Source: an uncultured Nitrospina sp. (GTDB taxonomy: Bacteria > Nitrospinota > Nitrospinia > Nitrospinales > VA-1). Taken from it: 7,545 bases of DNA. Made by a program: the position numbers and the translations under genes. Shown in pieces: positions 1-5,555 of this stretch. The notes beneath the pieces are model-generated. The model saw only the letters and a program-made list of their open reading frames with translations. It was not told the origin of the DNA and searched no databases. The stretch is taken from NCBI GenBank assembly GCA_913044145.1, contig CAJWOD010000063.1, positions 1 through 7,545 of the forward strand, written 5' to 3'. The first letter of the stretch is position 1. Each line of letters starts with the position of its first letter.

Positions 1-1862
1 AAAGGAATTTCTGATTCATAAGTTTCCTCTATTTCTGCAACTTCCACTTCGAATTCATTGGTTTCTTTACACTCCATGATGTGTTGAATTGGTTTTTTGA
101 TGGAGGTTGGAATAATATTATTTACTTTGTTGTGTTCCAATTGAATTTTGCGCCTTCGACTCATCTCATCTATAGCCTCTTGCATGGATTTTGTAATGGT
201 ATCAGCATAAAATATCACTTTTCCATCTAGGTTTCGTGCAGCTCGTCCCGAGGTCTGGATCAAAGAAGTGGTCGATCTTAAAAACCCCTCTTTGTCGGCA
301 TCCAATATTGCTACTAAAGAAACTTCAGGGATGTCTAGCCCCTCTCTAAGTAGGTTTATGCCTATTAATGCATCAAAATCTCCCTTCCGGAGCTCACCTA
401 TAATTTGTGTTCTTTCCAACGTAACAATATCGGAATGTAAATATCTTACTTTGAGTCCCATTTCTGAAAGATGTTCGGTGAGGTCTTCTGAAAACCTTTT
501 GGTTAAGGTGGTGACCAGGGTGCGCTGTTTTTTTTCTGCACGAATACGAATTTGGTTATAAAGATCATCGACCTGGCTTGCTATGGGTTTGATTTCGATT
601 TCTGGATCAACTAATCCTGTAGGTCGTGCAATTAGCTCTGTAACTTTGTCTCCACATTTTCCTAGCTCATAAGATCCTGGAGTTGCAGAAACATAGATGA
701 TGTTTTTTGCATGTTTTTCGAATTCTTCAAATTTAAGAGGTCGGTTATCGAAAGCAGAAGGTAAACGAAAACCATAACGAACCAGACTTTCTTTCCGAGA
801 TCGGTCGCCGTTATACATCCCTCGCAACTGCGGCAGTGTCACATGGCTTTCGTCTATGATGAAGAGTGAGTCTTCCGGAAAATAATCCAAAAGAGTAGGC
901 CCTGGTACTCCAGGTTTTCGAGCCATTAAGTGACGAGAATAATTTTCTATACCCTGACAATAACCAACTTCTTTTATCATTTCCAGGTCGAATAACGTTC
1001 TTTGGTCTATTCTTTGTGCTTCTATTAGCAGATTTTGACTTTTAAAATAAGCAATTCGTTCAATCAGCTCCTTACGAATACTTTTCATGGCCAATTGTAG
1101 AGGTTCCTGTGGAGTGACATAATGACTTGCAGGGTAAATAGCAATTCGATCTAATTCTGCAATCAGTTGCCTGGTTAGTGGATCAAAAGAGGAGATTCGA
1201 TCGATCTCATTACCAAAAAACTCAATGCGAATAGCTTCATTTCTTTCATAAACGGGAAGAATTTCTAATACGTCACCACGAACTCGGAAGGTACCGCGTT
1301 GAAAATCGATATCATTCCTTTTGTATTGAATCTCGACCAGTTTAGAAAGAGCATGATCTCGTTCCAATTGTTTCCCGCGCTCCAGGAACAACAGCATACC
1401 CTGATAGGCTTCGGGAGACCCTAATCCATAAATACAAGAAACACTGGCGACAATGATCACATCTCTCCGCTCAAATAAAGAATGGGTAGCAGAATGGCGC
1501 ATCTTATCAATTTCGTCGTTGATCGAGGCGTCTTTTTCGATGTAGGTATCTGTATGAGCTAGATAGGCTTCTGGCTGGTAGTAATCGTAATAACTGACAA
1601 AATAACCCACTGCATTGTCAGGGAAAAAAACTTTGAACTCGTTATAGAGTTGTGCTGCAAGAGTTTTGTTATGGGCCAGTACCAATGTAGGTTTTTGCAT
1701 TTCCTGAATAACATTAGCAATGGTGTATGTTTTGCCTGATCCGGTGACACCCAAAAGCGTTTGCGAACTAGGGCTGCTGTTTAAACCTTTCACCAGTTCT
1801 TCAATGGCTTGTGGTTGATCCCCTGTAGGATTATATTCGGCTTTTAATTTGAAAGGTTGCAT
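1..1862 (-). CDS. uvrB: UvrABC excinuclease subunit B (UvrB), 3' end cut by window edge
   Basis: UvrB is the cytoplasmic helicase-like subunit of nucleotide excision repair. It receives the lesion from UvrA, clamps the damaged strand with a beta-hairpin and recruits UvrC. I translated 620 codons from the ATG at 1862 with no internal stop. Visible motifs are Walker A GVTGSGKT (residues 38-45), the beta-hairpin YYDYYQPEAY (91-100), TDTYIEKDASIND (104-116), the Walker B/DEAD-like DESH (337-340), GINLLREGLD (501-510) and motif VI QTSGRAARN (536-544). The usual residue at the third position of motif VI is Ile; here it is Ser. The start is firm because an in-frame TAA lies two codons upstream (1869-1871). 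The frame is still open at base 3, in the acidic linker after the helicase domains. Compared with the usual 660-680 residues, only the last 40-60 or so are missing, including the UVR domain that contacts UvrC. No Shine-Dalgarno sequence precedes the ATG. The gene is divergent from the TraB-family gene. Confidence 0.98.
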   Translation of the reverse strand, partial: MQPFKLKAEYNPTGDQPQAIEELVKGLNSSPSSQTLLGVTGSGKTYTIANVIQEMQKPTLVLAHNKTLAAQLYNEFKVFFPDNAVGYFVSYYDYYQPEAYLAHTDTYIEKDASINDEIDKMRHSATHSLFERRDVIIVASVSCIYGLGSPEAYQGMLLFLERGKQLERDHALSKLVEIQYKRNDIDFQRGTFRVRGDVLEILPVYERNEAIRIEFFGNEIDRISSFDPLTRQLIAELDRIAIYPASHYVTPQEPLQLAMKSIRKELIERIAYFKSQNLLIEAQRIDQRTLFDLEMIKEVGYCQGIENYSRHLMARKPGVPGPTLLDYFPEDSLFIIDESHVTLPQLRGMYNGDRSRKESLVRYGFRLPSAFDNRPLKFEEFEKHAKNIIYVSATPGSYELGKCGDKVTELIARPTGLVDPEIEIKPIASQVDDLYNQIRIRAEKKQRTLVTTLTKRFSEDLTEHLSEMGLKVRYLHSDIVTLERTQIIGELRKGDFDALIGINLLREGLDIPEVSLVAILDADKEGFLRSTTSLIQTSGRAARNLDGKVIFYADTITKSMQEAIDEMSRRRKIQLEHNKVNNIIPTSIKKPIQHIMECKETNEFEVEVAEIEETYESEIP

Positions 1863-1914
1863 GCAGATTTATTTTGGAATACTAGTAAAATGATTTGATT
1901 AGATTTTATCATAT

Positions 1915-1930
1915 TCGGGATTTGTCCCGA
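1915..1930. promoter_or_regulatory. perfect 16-bp palindrome, possible operator for uvrB and/or the divergent operon
   Basis: TCGGGA (1915-1920) and TCCCGA (1925-1930) are perfect inverted repeats around a 4-bp TTTG centre. They form a GC-rich island in otherwise very AT-rich intergenic DNA. The element sits where transcription from the candidate uvrB promoter would begin, or in the spacer of the alternative -10 at 1908-1913, which are typical repressor positions. The 6-4-6 architecture resembles LexA-type operators. The sequence does not match the LexA boxes I know from Gram-positive, gamma-, alpha- or deltaproteobacteria, so the regulator is unknown. A 6-bp RNA hairpin in the leader is an alternative reading. 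Confidence 0.4.
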
Positions 1931-1933
1931 TTT

Positions 1934-1962
1934 ATGTTAGATTATTAGATTCAGAATTCCAA
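1934..1962 (-). promoter_or_regulatory. candidate sigma70-type promoter for uvrB
   Basis: On the minus strand, TTGGAA (1957-1962) and TAACAT (1934-1939) are separated by exactly 17 bp. Each matches its consensus hexamer at 4 of 6 positions. The predicted start of transcription falls inside the palindrome at 1915-1930, about 65 nt upstream of the uvrB ATG. A second possible -10, TATGAT (1908-1913, 5 of 6), lies on the other side of that palindrome but has no good -35. Both are weak, eye-scored matches in AT-rich DNA. Confidence 0.35.
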
Positions 1963-2052
1963 GGGTCGATCTTATCGTTTTTTTTCTACTCTAAGTTTAA
2001 AATCTAATAAAGTCCCTTGTTTGTTCGTAGGATATTCGGACGAACCCCCGTT

Positions 2053-2056
2053 GGAG
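2053..2056 (+). promoter_or_regulatory. Shine-Dalgarno GGAG deciding the TraB-family start
   Basis: GGAG at 2053-2056 lies 8 nt upstream of an in-frame TTG at 2065. It is the only clear ribosome-binding sequence in the window. It favours TTG 2065 over the in-frame TTG at 2017, which has none. An ATG at 2061 is nearer but in another frame, and it reaches a stop after 17 codons. Confidence 0.5.
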
Positions 2057-2064
2057 AAGAATGT

Positions 2065-3255
2065 TTGGAAACTCAAGAAGATATCATAAAGATCATTCAA
2101 TTAAACAACAGTGAAATTACTTTAATTGGAACCGCTCATGTTTCGCAATTGAGTGTTGAAATGGTTGAAGAAAAGATAGCCACGGGAGATTACGATTGTG
2201 TCGCGGTAGAGCTTTGTTCGCCGCGTTTAGAAAATATCACCAATCAAGCGTGGTGGAAGAACCTAGATATTTATCAGATCTTTAGAGAAAAGAAAGCTGG
2301 GTTGCTGTTGATCAACCTTGCCTTAACCGCTTATCAAAAACGTTTAGCGCAGCGAATAGGGGTAGAGGCGGGTAAAGAAATGATGCGTGCAGTGGAACTT
2401 TCACGTGGAAGGGACCTTCGACTTGAGGTAATTGATCGTAATATCTCAACCACTTTACACAGGTTGGTTACGGAAGTTTCTTTTTGGCAAAAAACGAAAA
2501 TAATTGGTGGTTTGATCGCCGGTGTTTTTGTTGGTGAAGAAATTAGCGAAGAGCAGATAGAAGATTTGAAACGTGGCGACATGTTGCATGCAGTGGTCAG
2601 TGAATTTGGAGAAGAATTGCCGGAAATTAAACGGGTATTGATCGATGAGCGTGATGAATACATGATGGGTCGCTTAGCCGAGATATCTGGTTCTGACGAT
2701 GCGCCTAAAAAAATTCTTGCTTTAGTCGGAGCCGGACATTTGATGGGCATGATGGCTAATAAGGACTTGCCGCCGGGTGCCGCGCATCTACAAGAACTGG
2801 ATCAGAAACCTCCACCGAGCAAAACCGGGCTTTATATTGGATGGGGCATTTGTGTTTTGATCCTTAGCATGTTTGTTGTGGGTTTTAAACAATCGCCGGA
2901 ACTAGGAGGGCAATTAGTAGCCACCTGGGTTTTGTTCAATGGTGGTTTATCTGCACTGGGAACTGCTTTAGCGCTTGGGCACCCCGTATCCATTTTTGCC
3001 GCATTTTTTGCTGCGCCGCTTACTTCTTTGAACCCAACTATAGGTGCAGGGATGGTCGTTGGTCTTGTCGAGTCCTATATGCGAAAACCTAAGGTAGGTG
3101 ACTTTGAAACTTTACGCGAAGATATTACTCATTACTCAATGTGGTGGAAGAATAGAGTCGCTAGACTTTTATTGATATTCTTTTTTTCCAGTTTTGGTTC
3201 TATGATAGGTACCTATGCGGCAGGAGCGTCTATCGTGACACAATTATTTGGTTGA
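2065..3255 (+). CDS. TraB/PrgY (pheromone-shutdown, Tiki-like) family membrane protein
   Basis: This is a 396-residue protein of the TraB/PrgY family, which is related to the Tiki and EreA/ChaN-like folds. The founding members limit pheromone activity in enterococci; in most other bacteria the function is unknown, and a metal-dependent hydrolase role has been proposed. Numbered from TTG 2065, the soluble domain carries GTAH (residues 22-25), a conserved Glu in VAVELC (Glu49), ERDEYM (195-200) and a second GxxH motif, GAGH (222-225). The last third is hydrophobic, with likely membrane segments near 254-274, 283-305, 306-335 and 367-392, so the catalytic-type domain is probably membrane-anchored. 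I chose TTG 2065 for its GGAG sequence; the in-frame TTG at 2017 would add 16 residues. It is the first gene of a three-gene plus-strand operon, with its stop 5 nt from the next ATG. Despite the name, it has no tie to conjugative TraB. The family is clear; the substrate is not. Confidence 0.9.
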   Translation: METQEDIIKIIQLNNSEITLIGTAHVSQLSVEMVEEKIATGDYDCVAVELCSPRLENITNQAWWKNLDIYQIFREKKAGLLLINLALTAYQKRLAQRIGVEAGKEMMRAVELSRGRDLRLEVIDRNISTTLHRLVTEVSFWQKTKIIGGLIAGVFVGEEISEEQIEDLKRGDMLHAVVSEFGEELPEIKRVLIDERDEYMMGRLAEISGSDDAPKKILALVGAGHLMGMMANKDLPPGAAHLQELDQKPPPSKTGLYIGWGICVLILSMFVVGFKQSPELGGQLVATWVLFNGGLSALGTALALGHPVSIFAAFFAAPLTSLNPTIGAGMVVGLVESYMRKPKVGDFETLREDITHYSMWWKNRVARLLLIFFFSSFGSMIGTYAAGASIVTQLFG

Positions 3256-3260
3256 TTATA

Positions 3261-4181
3261 ATGAAAATAGTTGTTACTCCCCCGGCCTTTTACAAATCCG
3301 AAGCTCTAAAGCTCAAACTTTCTAGTCTATTTCCAAATACAGTTTACAATCAAAACACTGATTATTTGTCAGGGGAGGAGTTGATGAATTTTCTCAAAGA
3401 CGCCGATGCTGCAATAATTGGAAGAGATCCGGTGACTCAGAATATTCTAAATGCTTTGCCACAACTAAAAATGATTTCTAAATACGGAGTTGGGCTCGAT
3501 AATCTGGATCTGAACGCAATCAAACAAAGCGGGATTGAGTTGGCGATAACTACTGGGGTTAATAAGCGGTCGGTGGCAGAGTTGACTCTGAGCTTTATGA
3601 TTGGACTTTGTCATAATATTTTTATATCCGCAGAAAGAATGAAAAGAGGCGAATGGATACGTGAAGGGGGTCAGAATCTTTCTGGGAAAACTATTGGAAT
3701 TATTGGCTGCGGTAATGTTGGTAAAGAGGTTATTAAAATATTAAAACCCTTTAGCTGTAAAATTCTAATAAATGATATTGAAGATAGAAGCAAGTTTTGC
3801 CTTAAACAGGGTGCCATAGAATCATCTTTTGAGTTGTTAATCAAAGAATCTGACATTGTCTCTTTACATGTGCCTCTTACAAATTTGACACGAAATATGA
3901 TTAACAAAAACGTATTAAAAGATATGAAGGCAAATGCTTTTCTTGTAAATACCAGCCGGGGTCCAGTGGTAAACTCGTCGCATCTTCATAGAGCCTTAGT
4001 ATCTAAAGAAATATTGGGTGCCGCACTCGATGTTTTTTGTTCCGAACCTCCCGATGACATTGAGTTTCTGCGACTACCACAGCTGATGGTTACCCCTCAT
4101 ATAGGGGGAAACAGTATAGAAGCGGTCGAGGCCATGGGGCAGGGAGCTATCGATAACCTTTTAAAGTATTTCAATAAATAA
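3261..4181 (+). CDS. D-2-hydroxyacid dehydrogenase (phosphoglycerate dehydrogenase-like)
   Basis: This is a 306-residue cytoplasmic NAD(H)-dependent oxidoreductase that would interconvert a 2-hydroxyacid and a 2-oxoacid. The N-terminal substrate domain contains KYGVGLDNLD (74-83). The Rossmann domain starts with LSGKTIGIIGCGNVG, giving the GxGxxG motif at 149-154 and an acidic Asp172 that should bind the NAD ribose and favour NAD over NADP. The catalytic triad is present: Arg233 (TSRG), Glu262 (SEPP) and His280 (TPHIGG). It is shorter than full SerA proteins and lacks the C-terminal ACT or intervening regulatory domains. Serine-pathway phosphoglycerate oxidation is therefore only one option, and glyoxylate/hydroxypyruvate-type or sugar-acid substrates are equally possible. 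ATG 3261 is preferred; a TTG at 3252 overlaps the upstream TGA and would add three residues. The stop overlaps the next start as TAATG, implying translational coupling to the methyltransferase. Confidence 0.92.
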   Translation: MKIVVTPPAFYKSEALKLKLSSLFPNTVYNQNTDYLSGEELMNFLKDADAAIIGRDPVTQNILNALPQLKMISKYGVGLDNLDLNAIKQSGIELAITTGVNKRSVAELTLSFMIGLCHNIFISAERMKRGEWIREGGQNLSGKTIGIIGCGNVGKEVIKILKPFSCKILINDIEDRSKFCLKQGAIESSFELLIKESDIVSLHVPLTNLTRNMINKNVLKDMKANAFLVNTSRGPVVNSSHLHRALVSKEILGAALDVFCSEPPDDIEFLRLPQLMVTPHIGGNSIEAVEAMGQGAIDNLLKYFNK

Positions 4182-4780
4182 TGGAAGCACAGGGATATTC
4201 AAAGAAAGATTGGGAGCGACACTATGATGAGAAGGATCTGGGCTGGGATTTGGGCGAGGTTGCGCCTCCTTTTGTGAATTTGTTGGAATCCAAAACTATT
4301 ATCCCTGGTAAAACCCTAGTGCCTGGTTGCGGTCGAGGACATGAAGTAATTTTTCTTGCCGAAAATGGATTCGATGTAACTGCGGTTGATTATTCAAAAG
4401 GTGCGGTGAATCATTTAAACTCTGTTATTAAGGAGCGAAAACTAGTTAGCCAGGTTCTGCATCTAGATTTTTTTACATTGGACTCCACTCATGATGGTCT
4501 TTATGATCTTTTGATTGAACAGACCTTTTTCTGTGCCATTTCTCCGATTCAAAGACCTTTATATGTAGGAACTGTTACAAGAGTTTTGAAAACAGGCGGA
4601 ATGCTTGCAGGTTTGTTCTACCATACAGGACAAGAAGGAGGTCCACCTTTTAATACGACCAGGGATGATATCATCAAGCATTTTTCAGATTCTTTTGAAA
4701 TACGTGAGTTGTCTCAGGCAAAGAATTCTGCTGAACAAAGAAAAGATAAAGAATGGTTAGTAATTCTTACTAAAAAGTAA
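4181..4780 (+). CDS. TPMT-family SAM-dependent methyltransferase (plant HOL / thiol-halide methyltransferase-like)
   Basis: This is a 199-residue class I S-adenosylmethionine methyltransferase of the thiopurine-methyltransferase family. The N-terminal SKKDWERHYDEKDLGWDLGEVAPP region is typical of the family (split here: Trp11, Trp22, Pro29-Pro30). Motif I is LVPGCGRGHE (46-55), the SAM-ribose acidic residue is Asp70 (AVDYS), followed by LDFF (95-98), EQTFFCAI (113-120) and GGPPF (153-157). The TFFCA and GGPP signatures are shared with plant HARMLESS TO OZONE LAYER enzymes, which methylate iodide, other halides and small thiols such as bisulfide. Methylation of a halide, sulfide or a toxic thiol is therefore plausible, but the substrate is inferred. 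No membrane segment or signal peptide is present. Translation probably depends on coupling, since the ATG shares its first base with the preceding stop and has no Shine-Dalgarno sequence. The 3' end overlaps the convergent SRAP gene by 11 bp. Confidence 0.92.
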   Translation: MEAQGYSKKDWERHYDEKDLGWDLGEVAPPFVNLLESKTIIPGKTLVPGCGRGHEVIFLAENGFDVTAVDYSKGAVNHLNSVIKERKLVSQVLHLDFFTLDSTHDGLYDLLIEQTFFCAISPIQRPLYVGTVTRVLKTGGMLAGLFYHTGQEGGPPFNTTRDDIIKHFSDSFEIRELSQAKNSAEQRKDKEWLVILTKK

Positions 4781-5432
4781 AAGACCTTTGCCCAGCAGGA
4801 GTAAGCAGAGAGGCTTCGTTATTTTTTGGAGAATTGATGGCGGTGGAGATTTCGAAATATTCTATTTCGTTTTCGAGATCGCCCGAAAACAGAGAAGATA
4901 AAGAATTGCTGTCGGCGGTTAGCCAGGTTTTGTAGTTATTAGGGTGCAAGATAACTGGCATTCGCGAATGCAAAGACGATAATGTGTTATTAGCTTCACT
5001 AGTAACAATGGTATAGGTATTGAGAGAATCATTTCCAGAATCCCATGTGGACCATAATCCTGCAAAGGCAAATAAGGCCTGATTTTTCATTCTAATATAG
5101 TAAGGTTTTTTTTCTTTCCATTCGATGAAACCATCTGCTGGAATCAGGCAGCGTTGGTTTTTAAGAGATTCGCGGAAACTGGGTTTTTCATGTAGGGTTT
5201 CGCAACGAGCGTTTATTAGTTTGTTGCCCATTGTTGCGTCTTTGGACCAGGATGGGACCATCCCCCATTTCTTTTCAACCAAATTCAATTGATTGGATGA
5301 ATAAGTGATTACCGCTGAAAATTGGCTAGGGGCTATATTAAAACTAGGAAGGTATTTAAGGCTTATCCGGATAGGCTTAAAATGCGACATAATCGTTTTG
5401 ATGGGTTTTGTAAGAGTGTATCTACCGCACAT
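4770..5432 (-). CDS. yedK: SRAP-family abasic-site processing protein (YedK/HMCES type)
   Basis: This is a 220-residue SOS-response-associated peptidase (SRAP) protein. In characterised members the Met is removed and the amino group and thiol of Cys2 form a thiazolidine crosslink with an abasic site in single-stranded DNA, shielding it from strand cleavage. The invariant MCGRY start is present. The other active-site residues are Asn74 (INARCET), Glu104 (GFIEWK) and His155 (LHSRMP), with WGMVPSW (57-63) and RCLIPADGF (94-102) between them. Length is normal for YedK. The start is fixed because Cys must be residue 2. It is tail to tail with the methyltransferase gene and divergent from the aminopeptidase, so it is probably transcribed alone. 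The leader contains an inverted repeat ending two bases before the ATG. Confidence 0.97.
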   Translation of the reverse strand: MCGRYTLTKPIKTIMSHFKPIRISLKYLPSFNIAPSQFSAVITYSSNQLNLVEKKWGMVPSWSKDATMGNKLINARCETLHEKPSFRESLKNQRCLIPADGFIEWKEKKPYYIRMKNQALFAFAGLWSTWDSGNDSLNTYTIVTSEANNTLSSLHSRMPVILHPNNYKTWLTADSNSLSSLFSGDLENEIEYFEISTAINSPKNNEASLLTPAGQRSFTF

Positions 5433-5433
5433 T

Positions 5434-5454
5434 TTTTAACAGTCCCGGTTAAAA
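5434..5454. repeat. 7-bp inverted repeat in the SRAP leader
   Basis: TTTTAAC (5434-5440) and GTTAAAA (5448-5454) are perfect inverted repeats around the 7-base centre AGTCCCG. The repeat ends one base before the SRAP ATG (5432 on the minus strand). In the mRNA it would form a weak AU-rich hairpin over the ribosome-binding area; as DNA it could bind a dimeric repressor. No function can be assigned from sequence. Confidence 0.35.
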
Positions 5455-5486
5455 GTTAAAGCATTAAAAGGGCAAATATTTAGTGT

Positions 5487-5516
5487 AGTATATTTATTGT
5501 GAGATATGTTTTCCAA
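5487..5516 (-). promoter_or_regulatory. candidate sigma70-type promoter for the SRAP gene
   Basis: On the minus strand, TTGGAA (5511-5516, 4 of 6) is followed after 18 bp by TATACT (5487-5492, 5 of 6). It would place the transcript start about 50 nt upstream of the SRAP ATG. The -35 hexamer is the same TTGGAA proposed for uvrB. This is the best promoter match seen in the window, though still an eye-scored one. No comparably good plus-strand promoter for the aminopeptidase was found in the same 123-bp gap. Confidence 0.45.
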
Positions 5517-5555
5517 CGAAAAAACCAAAACTTTTTAAATTAGTAATTTGAATAT

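Noticed and set aside
268..561. Open frame on the plus strand inside uvrB
   Set aside because: It is antisense to conserved helicase motifs of uvrB and shows no recognisable protein features; the same applies to the other frames opposite the TraB, dehydrogenase, peptidase and bcp genes.
1967..1985. CGAT-CTT-ATCG hairpin followed by eight T, resembling an intrinsic terminator
   Set aside because: The stem is only 4 bp with two G-C pairs, and it lies upstream of the divergent genes where no gene ends.
1998..2003. TAAAAT as a -10 box for the TraB-family operon
   Set aside because: It matches 5 of 6, but no acceptable -35 lies 16-18 bp upstream. An alternative pair, TTGTCC (1922-1927) and TAGATT (1946-1951), matches only 4 of 6 each. 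Neither is strong enough to list.
2017..2064. Upstream TTG at 2017 as the TraB-family start, adding 16 residues
   Set aside because: It has no ribosome-binding sequence, and the extension precedes the usual family N-terminus; TTG 2065 has GGAG at good spacing.
2065..3255. TraB name suggesting conjugation or a plasmid
   Set aside because: The GxxH motifs identify the PrgY/pheromone-shutdown family, unrelated to the type IV secretion TraB; no other mobility gene is present.
1924..5447. Hexamer GTCCCG inside both the uvrB palindrome (1924-1929) and the SRAP inverted repeat (5442-5447), hinting at one regulator
   Set aside because: Several shared hexamers are expected by chance between two intergenic regions of this size, and the palindromic arms differ entirely.
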